Shown here piece by piece: positions 56,129 through 64,000 of a DNA stretch of 64,000 nucleotides. Within the stretch, counting starts at the first letter, position 1, and the number at the start of each line of letters is the position of its first letter. Below the pieces are notes generated by a model. It was not told where the DNA came from, ran no database searches, and worked only from the letters and a program-made list of their open reading frames with translations. Both the position numbers and the translations under genes were made by a program. This stretch comes from Rhizobium sp. Root482 (lineage in GTDB: Bacteria; Pseudomonadota; Alphaproteobacteria; Rhizobiales; Rhizobiaceae): contig NZ_LMFA01000001.1 of assembly GCF_001426565.1 (NCBI RefSeq), positions 145,289 to 209,288 of the forward strand, given 5' to 3'.

Positions 56129-56315
56129 ATCTCTCTCCGCGTTTGCGTCGGCAGGCCGAAGCTCGCCTGCGATACCGATTGAGGTTTGTGGCCGGCCTGT
56201 CCCATTGACTGTGCCTTCTTTTTATCGCTGCGCAAGTACCGGCAAAGCTGCTTCCGGCGCTCAACAAACTCCTATTGGCATCGGATAGGCAATGCATTTC
56301 ATATTTATCGAGCGA

Positions 56316-57152
56316 TCATGCGGCCGAAGGCGCCGGCTCATAGCGGACGAAGGCAAATTCCCGGCCGTCGGGCGACCAGCTGGGCACGTTGATCGTGCCC
56401 TGCCCGCCGAACAGCGAAAACAGCGTCCGGGCATTGCCTCCGTCGGGCTCCATCAGCCGCAGCCGCACGTCCAGATCGCGCGGATGATCGAAAATATCGC
56501 CGTCATAGGAGAGCACGAGAAGATGCTTGCCATCAGGCGAAGGATGCGGAAACCAGTCGCCATAGATGCTGTCGGTGATCCGCGTGACGTCGGAGCCGTC
56601 CGGCCTGATGCGCCAGATCTGCATCCGGCCGCTGCGGCTGGAATTGAAATAGATCCATTTTCCGTCCGGGCTATAGTCGGGGCCGTCGTTGCGGCCCTCG
56701 CCCCAGGTCAGTCGGGTCTCGTCGCCCCCGGCCACGGGGATGGTGTAGATATCGAAGACCTGGTCGCGGATGCCGCAATAGGCAAGCGTCGTTCCGTCCG
56801 GCGACCAGCCATGCCAGTAGGACGGCCTGTTTTCCGTCACCCGCCGCGGCTCGCCCCCGTCCACGGGAAGCGTATAGATCGTCGAGGCGCCGAATTCGGT
56901 CTTGTCGCTGATGACGAGCAGGTTGCCATCCGGCGAAATGCCGTGGTCGTTGTTGCACTGGCCCGCAAAGCCGGTGTCGACCGGCACGAGCCCGCTGCCG
57001 GACAGCGGCAGCCGGTAGAGCAGGCCGTCGCCATTGACGATGAGCGATTGCCCGTCGGGCGAAAAATTCGGCGCCTCGATCAACTGCTCCGTCTGGAAGA
57101 CCACTCGGTTCCTGCCCGTGGCCATCGTATGGATTTCGACTGAGCTGCGCAT
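56316..57152 (-). CDS. TolB-like beta-propeller (PD40 repeat) protein
   Basis: The 278-residue product consists of about five WD40-like PD40 repeats, with the recurring F/S-PDG-x motif ([45 protein letters not shown]). There is no signal peptide, so unlike TolB it is probably cytoplasmic. It may scaffold or cap a complex. Its start is 9 bases after the nadE stop, so the two are likely cotranscribed. Confidence 0.84.
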   Translation of the reverse strand: MRSSVEIHTMATGRNRVVFQTEQLIEAPNFSPDGQSLIVNGDGLLYRLPLSGSGLVPVDTGFAGQCNNDHGISPDGNLLVISDKTEFGASTIYTLPVDGGEPRRVTENRPSYWHGWSPDGTTLAYCGIRDQVFDIYTIPVAGGDETRLTWGEGRNDGPDYSPDGKWIYFNSSRSGRMQIWRIRPDGSDVTRITDSIYGDWFPHPSPDGKHLLVLSYDGDIFDHPRDLDVRLRLMEPDGGNARTLFSLFGGQGTINVPSWSPDGREFAFVRYEPAPSAA

Positions 57153-57161
57153 CGCCGCCGA

Positions 57162-58841
57162 CTACCGGTCGCGGAAGCGGTTGGTGATCGGATAGCGGCG
57201 GTCGCGGCCGAAATTCTTGCGGGTGATCTTGACGCCCGGCGCCGACTGGCGGCGCTTGTATTCGGCGAGATAGAGCAGATGCTCGATCCGGTGCACCGTC
57301 GCCACGTCATGGCCGCGCGCGACGATTTCCTCCGTGCCCATTTCCTTCTCCACGAGGCATTCGAGGATATCGTCGAGCACCGGATAGGGCGGCAGCGAAT
57401 CCTGGTCCGTCTGGTCGGGGCGAAGCTCGGCCGAAGGCGCCTTGTCGATGATGTTCTTCGGGATGACCTCGCCCGACGGGCCGAGCGCGCCGGGCGGAAC
57501 ATTGTCGTTGCGCCAGCGCGACAGGCCATAGACCTGCATCTTGTAGAGATCCTTGATCGGATTGAAGCCGCCGTTCATGTCACCGTAGAGCGTCGCATAG
57601 CCCACCGACATTTCCGATTTGTTGCCGGTCGTCACCACCATCGAGCCGAACTTGTTGGACAGCGCCATCAGGATCGTGCCGCGCGTGCGGCTCTGCAGGT
57701 TTTCCTCGGTAATGCCGCTTTCGGTGCCCTCGAACATATCGGAAAGCGCGCCCAGGAAGCCCTGTACTGGCTCCTCGATGGGGATAGTATCGTAGCGGCA
57801 GCCAAGCGCCCTTGCACAGTCCTCCGCGTCCTTGAAGGACGCTGCCGAGGTATAGCGATAGGGCAGCATCACGGCGCGCACCCGCTCCTCGCCGAGCGCA
57901 TCGACGGCAAGGGCGGCACAGATCGCCGAATCGATGCCGCCGGACAGGCCGAGCACCACGTTCTTGAAACCGTTCTTGTTCACGTAATCGCGAAAGCCCA
58001 GCATGCAGGCGCGGTAATCGGCCTCCTCGTTCTCCGGCAGGCGCGACATGGTTCCGCGCTGGCAGGTCCAGCCGCTTTCCCCTTTCCGCCATTCAGAAAC
58101 GGACACGGCCTCCTCGAACTGGCTCATCTGGAAAGCCAGCGATCTGTCGGCGTTAATGGCGAAGCTGGCGCCGTCGAACACCAGTTCGTCCTGGCCGCCA
58201 AGTTGGTTGGCATAGAGCATCGGCAGGCCCGTCTCGATCACCTGGCCGATGGCGACCTGATGGCGGATATCCATCTTGCCGCGATAATAGGGCGAGCCGT
58301 TCGGCACCAGGAGCAGTTCCGCGCCGCTCTCGGCCAAAGTCTCGCAAACGCCGAGTTCACCCCAGATATCCTCGCAGATCGGAATGCCGAGACGTACACC
58401 GCGAAAATTGACAGGGCCGGGCATGGCGCCCTGGCTGAACACCCGCTTTTCGTCGAATTCGCCGTAATTCGGCAGATCGACCTTATCGCGGATGGCGATG
58501 ATCTCGCCACCATCGAGAACGGCGACCGAATTATACCGGCCGGTCTCATCCTGGCGCGGAAAGCCGACGACGATGCCCGGACCGCCATCGGCGGTATCGG
58601 CGGCCAGAGCCTCCACCGCCTTGCGGCAGGCTCTCAGGAATGCCGGCCTGACCACGAGGTCTTCAGGCGGATAACCGGAGAGGAAAAGTTCTGTCAAAAG
58701 AAGAAGATCGGCGCCGTGGCGGGCGGCGTCGGCGCGGGCATCGCGAAGCTTGGCAAGATTGCCGGCGATATCGCCGACGGTCGGGTTGAGTTGCCCGACG
58801 GCGATACGAAGCGTCGTGGAGATGGTTTTTTGCGCGGTCAT
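57162..58841 (-). CDS. nadE: Glutamine-dependent NAD+ synthetase
   Basis: The 559-residue enzyme has an N-terminal nitrilase-type amidase (Glu51 in LLTELFLSGYPP, then RDKVDLPNYGEF and the Cys in PICEDIWG). The C-terminal synthetase has the ATP loop LGLSGGIDSAICAALAV near residue 300. Together they convert deamido-NAD to NAD+ using glutamine. The ATG at 58841 (MTAQKTIST) is preferred to an upstream in-frame ATG. It is divergent from the LtaS-like gene. Confidence 0.96.
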   Translation of the reverse strand: MTAQKTISTTLRIAVGQLNPTVGDIAGNLAKLRDARADAARHGADLLLLTELFLSGYPPEDLVVRPAFLRACRKAVEALAADTADGGPGIVVGFPRQDETGRYNSVAVLDGGEIIAIRDKVDLPNYGEFDEKRVFSQGAMPGPVNFRGVRLGIPICEDIWGELGVCETLAESGAELLLVPNGSPYYRGKMDIRHQVAIGQVIETGLPMLYANQLGGQDELVFDGASFAINADRSLAFQMSQFEEAVSVSEWRKGESGWTCQRGTMSRLPENEEADYRACMLGFRDYVNKNGFKNVVLGLSGGIDSAICAALAVDALGEERVRAVMLPYRYTSAASFKDAEDCARALGCRYDTIPIEEPVQGFLGALSDMFEGTESGITEENLQSRTRGTILMALSNKFGSMVVTTGNKSEMSVGYATLYGDMNGGFNPIKDLYKMQVYGLSRWRNDNVPPGALGPSGEVIPKNIIDKAPSAELRPDQTDQDSLPPYPVLDDILECLVEKEMGTEEIVARGHDVATVHRIEHLLYLAEYKRRQSAPGVKITRKNFGRDRRYPITNRFRDR

Positions 58842-59132
58842 GAACAGGCCTGTGCTTGGATGGTCTGGCGGAGCGGAGAGATGCATCCAGGACTGTTATG
58901 GCATCCCGCCGCGGAATAGTTAAGCCGCGGAATAGGTAGAAAATCGATCCTCCCGACCGCCGCCCGGCAGTTGGAATATCTGCCAGAAACAAAGGCGGTG
59001 AGAGATACTTCCAGCCAGCCCGAAGCCCCGTCGAGGTGGCGCTCCGCTGCGAGCGCCCTAGCTATTCATCCTGCGTTCAAGATGACGTCTGTATGACAAG
59101 CATGTGAAATTTTGATGAAATTGGAGACGGGT

Positions 59133-61058
59133 TTGGCAAGCTTTGAATCGGCAGTCCGCGCGATCACGGTTTCCGGTGCCTCTACGCCCCGGTTCGGCTT
59201 TCATTGGCAGGCCGGCAAGGCGTTGCCGCTGGCCGGACGCCTTGTCCTGTCACTTCTGCTCTCGGTCGCGCTGGTCTTCGCCATCGAATGGATCGCCCGC
59301 GATTCCGCCACTCAAGCCGGCCTATTCTTCCTAGACCCCTTGCGCCCAGGCTGGACGACTGTCGGGGTGTTTTTCCTTGTTTTCCTGACGCTTGACGCGG
59401 TTTTTTCGCGTGAAAACTACGGCGTCATCCTGATCGCCCCGCTGGCGCTTCTTCCGGCGCTCGTCAGCCGCCAGAAACAGATCTTCCTGTCCGATCCGCT
59501 CTATCCCACCGATTTCCTGTTCGGCCGCCAGATCATGGAACTGATGCCGGTGTTGGTAAAGGATCGTCCTTGGACAGCTGTCGGCATTCTGGTCGGCGCC
59601 ATTGCCGCGCTCGCCGCGCTCGCCTGGCTCGTCCGCTTCGCATGGCGCCGCTTTCCGGTCCTCACCCGCAAGCAGCGCCTGACGCGGCTGGTGGTCGCCC
59701 TGCCGCTGCTGGCGTCCTTCTACCATATTATGGACTACAACACCTTCTCCTGGGTTCGAGACCGGCTTCAGGTGATCCCGATGATGTGGGACCAGACGGA
59801 GAACTACCGTCACAACGGTTTCATCATGGCCTTTGCGCTCAACCTGCCGATGGCGAACGTCACTGCGCCCGGCGGCTATATGTCCGAGGCGATCGACAAG
59901 ATTCCGACCAAGCCGCTTCCCGCCGGCACCTCCCATCGCGGCAAACCGGACGTGATCGTCCTGATGAGCGAATCCCTTTGGGATCCCACCCGCCTGCCGC
60001 AGGTGACGCTGACGCCCGATCCCATGCCGACGATCCGTGAAATGCAGTCGGGCAACGTGTTCTCGCCGGAATTCGGCGGCATGACCGCCAATGTCGAATT
60101 CGAGGCGCTGACGGGCTTTTCCAACGCCTTCCTGCCCTATGGCAGCATTCCCTATCAGCAATATATCCGCAATCCGATCCCCTCGCTTGCCACCTTCTTC
60201 CGTGGCGAAGGCTATGTCTCTCGCGCGGTCCATCCGTTCCAGAAATGGTTCTGGAACCGCAGCGCCGTCTACAAGGCCTTCGGCTTCGACGATTTCCGGT
60301 CGGAAGAAAACCTGCCGGCCATGCAGAAGCGCGGCATCTTCACCTCCGACGAAGGACTGACAAAGGAGATCATCCGCCAGGCCGATCAGTTGCGCGACCC
60401 CTTCTTCTTCTTCACTGTGACGCTGCAGGGTCATGGCCCCTATGAGGCCAACCGTTATGCCAAGAACACCATCAAGGTGGAGGGCAACCTGCCCGAGGTC
60501 GACCGGAAGGTGCTGGCGACCTATGCGCAGGGTGTCAAGGAAGCCGACGACAGCCTGAAAATGCTGATGGACTGGGCCAAGGAGCGTGACCGCGAGACGA
60601 TCATCGTGCTGTTCGGCGATCACCTGCCGCCGCTGAACACGGTCTACCCGAACACCGGCTTCATGAAGGGCCTGACGGCATCGCGCAAGGGACCGCTCGA
60701 CCAGATGAAGGTGCAGCATGAAACGCCGCTGGTGGTGTGGTCCAACAAGACCGGCCCGGTCAAGGATATCGGCACGATCAGCCCGGCCTTCCTGTCCTAC
60801 CAGATCCTCAAACAGGGCGGCTTCGAGCATCCCTACTATACCGGGTTCCTCGGCAACATCTTCGACCGCTATCCGATCATCGACCGCTATATGCTGGTCG
60901 ACAAGGCCGGCAAGGACATGGCCTCCTGGGCACGCCAGAAGACCATCCCGCCACTCGTGCGAGATTATCGCTTCCTCCAGCACGACATGATGTTCGGCAA
61001 GCGATTTGGCATGGAGCGCTTCTTCCCGACCCATGCCAGCCTCTACGAAGGCGCCTGA
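59133..61058 (+). CDS. LtaS/OpgB-like phosphoglycerol (or phosphoethanolamine) transferase
   Basis: The 641-residue product has five membrane helices (about 40-220) and a periplasmic sulfatase-fold domain. Visible active-site motifs are VIVLMSESLWDPTR, the nucleophile-region NVEFEALTGFSNAF, VTLQGHGPYE and IVLFGDHLPPLN. It resembles the enzymes that add phosphoglycerol to cyclic beta-1,2-glucans (CgmB of Sinorhizobium) and OpgB/LtaS. The TTG at 59133 has GGAG six bases upstream; an ATG at 59115 has none. A terminator follows. Substrate is inferred from the rhizobial context. Confidence 0.85.
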   Translation: MASFESAVRAITVSGASTPRFGFHWQAGKALPLAGRLVLSLLLSVALVFAIEWIARDSATQAGLFFLDPLRPGWTTVGVFFLVFLTLDAVFSRENYGVILIAPLALLPALVSRQKQIFLSDPLYPTDFLFGRQIMELMPVLVKDRPWTAVGILVGAIAALAALAWLVRFAWRRFPVLTRKQRLTRLVVALPLLASFYHIMDYNTFSWVRDRLQVIPMMWDQTENYRHNGFIMAFALNLPMANVTAPGGYMSEAIDKIPTKPLPAGTSHRGKPDVIVLMSESLWDPTRLPQVTLTPDPMPTIREMQSGNVFSPEFGGMTANVEFEALTGFSNAFLPYGSIPYQQYIRNPIPSLATFFRGEGYVSRAVHPFQKWFWNRSAVYKAFGFDDFRSEENLPAMQKRGIFTSDEGLTKEIIRQADQLRDPFFFFTVTLQGHGPYEANRYAKNTIKVEGNLPEVDRKVLATYAQGVKEADDSLKMLMDWAKERDRETIIVLFGDHLPPLNTVYPNTGFMKGLTASRKGPLDQMKVQHETPLVVWSNKTGPVKDIGTISPAFLSYQILKQGGFEHPYYTGFLGNIFDRYPIIDRYMLVDKAGKDMASWARQKTIPPLVRDYRFLQHDMMFGKRFGMERFFPTHASLYEGA

Positions 61059-61068
61059 GCAACCCTCG

Positions 61069-61090
61069 GAAAGCCCCAGCCGGGGCTTTC
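61069..61090 (+). terminator. Stem-loop terminator after the LtaS-like gene
   Basis: GAAAGCCCC and GGGGCTTTC are perfect 9-bp arms around AGCC, 11 bases past the stop. The T-run is short (within the arm only), so efficiency is uncertain. The following 61091-61366 gap includes an AT-rich stretch (about 61140-61160), likely promoter DNA for the chemoreceptor, and no gene. Confidence 0.65.
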
Positions 61091-61366
61091 GCCTCCGCCA
61101 GTTTCTCCCGACGACGGCAAAGCCGGCATTTCCTGATTACATATAAAATTATTTTTTTACAACCGCTTATGACGGCTTCATAGTTCGTAACCTTAGTTCG
61201 GAGAGCGGTCAATCTGATGTCGCTCATCCCCTCGATCGAACTTTTGCCGGCCCTTCCTGCGACGCGACCGGCTCTCACTAGGTTTAGCATTTGCGCGAAA
61301 AGGTTCTGTTAACCGTAGCCGAGCATGCTTCCCGGCAGACTACTTTAACGAGCGGGAATCTTTTGC

Positions 61367-63148
61367 ATGTTCGGTCTGGGCGCTTCGAGGAATGCGGAAA
61401 ATATATTGGCGGCCGTATCGAGATCGCAGGCGATCATCGAATTCGACCTCGAAGGCAAAATCCTTTCGGCCAACGAGAATTTCTGCAAGACGCTCGGCTA
61501 TACACTCCCTGAAATCCTCGGCAAGCACCACAGCATGTTCTGCGATGCGGCCGTGGTTGCGGGCGCGGACTACAAGGAATTCTGGAAAAGGTTGGCCAGC
61601 GGCACCTTCGAAACGGGCAGCTACAAGCGCATCGCCAAGGGCGGCCGGGAGATATGGATCCAGGCTTCCTACAACGCCGTCCTGCGGGGCGGTCGGCCCT
61701 ACAAGGTGGTGAAATTTGCAGCCGAAATTACCTTGGCCCGTGAACAGGCGCTGGAAGATGCCGGCAAGCTCGACGCCCTGTCGCGGTCCCAGGCGGTCAT
61801 CGAGTTCACGCCATCGGGCGAAATCCTGACGGCCAACGAAAACTTCTGCAAGACGCTCGGCTACGCGCTTTCCGAGATCGTCGGAAAGCACCACCGGATC
61901 TTCTGTCGGAAAGACTATACGGCCAGTTCCGAATACGAGGCCTTCTGGCACCGTCTCGCCAGCGGCGAATTCATTGCCAACGAGTTTGTCCGGGTCGGCA
62001 AGAACGGCGAGGAAATCTGGATCCAGGCCGCCTATAACCCGATTCTCGATAGCTCCGGCAAAGTCAGGAAGGTCGTCAAGTTCGCAACCGACGTGACCGA
62101 GCGGATGAGCGCCATCCAGGAGATCGACGCCGGCCTGAAGGCGATGTCGCAGGGCGACCTCACCGCCTCGCTGGACAGGCCCTTCGTGCCGTCGATGGAA
62201 GGACTTCGCCTCAATTTCAATGGCACCATGGCCAGGCTGCGCGAAACGCTCGGGCAGATCGGCCAGAGCGCGGTCGCTATTGCCCTCGGTTCGCGCGAAA
62301 TGCGCGACAATGCCAACAGTTTTTCCAAGCGTTCCGAACAGCAGGCCGCATCCCTGGAGGAAACCGCCTCCGCGCTGGAGCAGATCACCATAACGGTAAA
62401 CGATTCGAGTAACCGCGCGCATGAGGCCGGCAGCCTGGTGGCACGGACCAAGGAAGGCGCGGAAAAATCCGGCAGGGTGGTACGCAACGCCGTTTCCGCG
62501 ATGGACGAAATCCAGCGCTCCTCGCAGGAAATCACCAGCATCATCGGCGTCATCGACGAGATCGCCTTCCAGACCAACCTGCTGGCGCTGAACGCCGGTG
62601 TCGAGGCCGCCCGCGCCGGTGAGGCCGGCAAGGGGTTTGCCGTGGTCGCCCAGGAGGTTCGCGAGCTTGCGCAACGTTCGGCCAAGGCCGCCAAGGAAAT
62701 CAAGGCCCTGATCGGCAGTTCCAGCGAACTGGTCCGCAACGGCGTCGACCTGGTCGGCCAGACCGGGACCTCGCTGGAAGAGATCGTCCGCCAGGTGGCC
62801 GAGATCAACGCCAATGTCGCCGCAATCGTCGAGGCCGCCCGCGAGCAATCCGTCGGATTGAAGGAAATCAATGTCGCGGTGAATTCGATGGACCAGGCGA
62901 CCCAGCAGAACGCCGCGATGGCCGAGGAAAACACCGCTGCCATCGCCGACCTTGCATCGCAGGCAGGCGCCCTGCAGCAATCTCTGGCGCAGTTCCGGAT
63001 CGAAACCGGTCACGAGCGCCCGGCCGCAAGAGCCGTCGCCGTGCCCGACGCTCCCGCCGCGCCGGCATCCAGAAATCCGCGGCCAATTGTTGCCCGCAGC
63101 TCCGGCTCGGCAGCCCTTGCGGCTTCCGCCGATTGGGAGGAATTTTGA
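61367..63148 (+). CDS. Cytoplasmic chemoreceptor with two PAS domains
   Basis: The 593-residue methyl-accepting protein has no membrane helix. Two near-identical PAS units (about 18-125 and 139-245) share [11 protein letters not shown] and EIWIQA, an internal duplication. A short HAMP-like linker ([18 protein letters not shown]) leads to the signalling domain (about 300-540) with the tip [20 protein letters not shown]. The C-terminus ends DWEEF, a W-x-x-F pentapeptide of the kind that tethers CheR/CheB. It probably senses redox or energy state as in Aer-like receptors; the cofactor is unknown. Confidence 0.93.
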   Translation: MFGLGASRNAENILAAVSRSQAIIEFDLEGKILSANENFCKTLGYTLPEILGKHHSMFCDAAVVAGADYKEFWKRLASGTFETGSYKRIAKGGREIWIQASYNAVLRGGRPYKVVKFAAEITLAREQALEDAGKLDALSRSQAVIEFTPSGEILTANENFCKTLGYALSEIVGKHHRIFCRKDYTASSEYEAFWHRLASGEFIANEFVRVGKNGEEIWIQAAYNPILDSSGKVRKVVKFATDVTERMSAIQEIDAGLKAMSQGDLTASLDRPFVPSMEGLRLNFNGTMARLRETLGQIGQSAVAIALGSREMRDNANSFSKRSEQQAASLEETASALEQITITVNDSSNRAHEAGSLVARTKEGAEKSGRVVRNAVSAMDEIQRSSQEITSIIGVIDEIAFQTNLLALNAGVEAARAGEAGKGFAVVAQEVRELAQRSAKAAKEIKALIGSSSELVRNGVDLVGQTGTSLEEIVRQVAEINANVAAIVEAAREQSVGLKEINVAVNSMDQATQQNAAMAEENTAAIADLASQAGALQQSLAQFRIETGHERPAARAVAVPDAPAAPASRNPRPIVARSSGSAALAASADWEEF

Positions 63149-63335
63149 TCGACCCTGCGCACCATTTCGCCGATGACGATAAGCGGTCGTTCCATGAACG
63201 AGCGACACCTCCACCGACGCAATCACCAGAAACAATGGATGGACTTTGCACGAGTTGCGGGCGACATAGCGGTCGTTCGGCTGACCGCCGATTCCGGAGC
63301 CGAGGCGCTCCTTTCAGTGGACGCTCGTCAAGATC

Positions 63336-64000
63336 ATGAACCGAAGCACATCCTCGTCAAAGATCGAAAATTCCGATCCCCCGCGAAAACTTTCAGTCGA
63401 AAGGCTGCTCTCCAACCCGGATTTCTTCGTCGTCCTGCAACAGGGCGCGCGCCACATGATCGAGCTTTATGACCGGTTCCCCCGAATAGCTCGGCTGGTT
63501 GCGGCCCAGCAGAAGTGGCTTCTCACCCAGGCGGCCTATGCCTTGCATCTCGGGCGCGATCCGGCCGACCCGCTATCCGGCATCACCGCCGCGCGGCTGC
63601 TGGACATCATCGTGGAATTCGGCGCTGCGAGCCGCAACACGGCCACCGCCTTCCTTGCCGAAATGCTGGCCTATAAGCTGATCCGCGATGTCGCCGGCTC
63701 ATCGAACAGGCGCAGCCGGCCGCTGGAGCCGACCGAGGCCAGCCACGAGGCAATGATGCTCTGGTTTCGCGGCCAGATGCGCAGCCTGGATCTTCTCGAC
63801 CAGGGCGATCGCGTCGCCAGGCTGGAGGCCGATCCCGACATTTTCCTGCGCGCTCAGCCGCTCGCCGCCAATCGGCTGATCGCCGACAGCGCCTGGCGTG
63901 AGCCACCGCCGCGCATTTCCTGCTTCGTCTGGACCGAATATGGCGGTCTCATTCTCGACGATTTCATTTCCCGTATCGTCGAGCCGGCACCGGTCGATGA
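63336..64000 (+). CDS. Unknown protein, 3' end beyond window
   Basis: An open frame runs from the ATG at 63336 to the edge (about 221 residues) with typical codon use. The N-terminal 25 residues are polar, then helical segments follow (FFVVLQQGARHMIELYDRFP, ITAARLLDIIVEFGAASRNT, AFLAEMLAYKLIRDVAGSSN). The middle part looks like a winged-helix or MarR-like fold (a basic RRSRPLEPT after a helix pair), but this is weak. I do not recognise it. The 187-base gap before it (63149-63335) shows no gene. Confidence 0.7.
   Translation, partial: MNRSTSSSKIENSDPPRKLSVERLLSNPDFFVVLQQGARHMIELYDRFPRIARLVAAQQKWLLTQAAYALHLGRDPADPLSGITAARLLDIIVEFGAASRNTATAFLAEMLAYKLIRDVAGSSNRRSRPLEPTEASHEAMMLWFRGQMRSLDLLDQGDRVARLEADPDIFLRAQPLAANRLIADSAWREPPPRISCFVWTEYGGLILDDFISRIVEPAPVD

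Overview
The window is a gene-dense, GC-rich chromosomal segment of an alphaproteobacterium, most likely a member of the Rhizobiaceae (Rhizobium/Agrobacterium/Ensifer relatives). The evidence is the combination of a 241-residue phosphatidylcholine synthase, a malic enzyme fused to a phosphotransacetylase-like domain, a petABC cytochrome bc1 operon, bluB behind a cobalamin riboswitch, a CtrA-type TTAA-N7-TTAAC site, a ppiD-trpD-trpC-moaC-moeA cluster and a cyclic-glucan phosphoglycerol-transferase-like protein. I see no insertion sequence, phage gene, CRISPR array, rRNA or replication origin. The exact genus cannot be fixed from the sequence alone.

Layout. 1-6 kb: UDP-GlcNAc synthesis (glmS partial, glmU), an unknown polytopic membrane protein and a Na/phosphate symporter-like protein. 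6-12 kb: ppiD, tryptophan genes trpD-trpC and molybdenum-cofactor genes moaC-moeA, overlapping end to start, followed by a CtrA box and a terminator that may delimit a small RNA. 12-13 kb: a CBS-domain CorC/HlyC protein. 13.4-18.8 kb: a YtfQRT-YjfF-type sugar ABC importer with its GntR regulator. 19-23.7 kb: a BMP-type (nucleoside-like) ABC importer. 23.7-28.6 kb: quinone oxidoreductase, phosphatidylcholine synthase, a UbiH-family hydroxylase, an AEC carrier and CcdA. 28.8-31.2 kb: tRNA-Lys and tRNA-Cys flank a GFA-family enzyme, an MgtC-family protein and two tandem micro-membrane-protein genes. 31.5-34.3 kb: petABC. 34.7-39.1 kb: two paralogous ABC exporters with a small gene between them and a candidate leader peptide upstream. 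39.3-43.1 kb: trmL, a SoxR-controlled flavin reductase, soxR, hemF and small proteins. 43.1-47.3 kb: an Mla/MCE lipid-transport cluster. 47.5-54.3 kb: an enolase-superfamily epimerase, an MFS carrier, a metallophosphoesterase, malic enzyme and a DUF2865 protein. 54.3-58.8 kb: bluB with riboswitch, an SDR enzyme, a beta-propeller protein and nadE. 59.1-64 kb: an LtaS/OpgB-like transferase, a tandem-PAS chemoreceptor and an unknown gene running off the end.

Most genes are ordinary core metabolism, respiration, envelope maintenance and uptake. The less ordinary signals are small: (i) 25- and 45-residue membrane peptides sharing a W-x-x-G-V-P motif, divergent from an MgtC-family gene and preceded by a segment that can form an H-type pseudoknot; (ii) an 18-codon leader ORF with a strong ribosome site and a stop codon inside a hairpin, ahead of the ABC exporter pair; (iii) a CtrA box plus terminator with no protein gene between them; (iv) a SoxR operator inside a 19-bp promoter spacer; (v) a perfect FNR/FixK-type palindrome between the two ABC importer operons.
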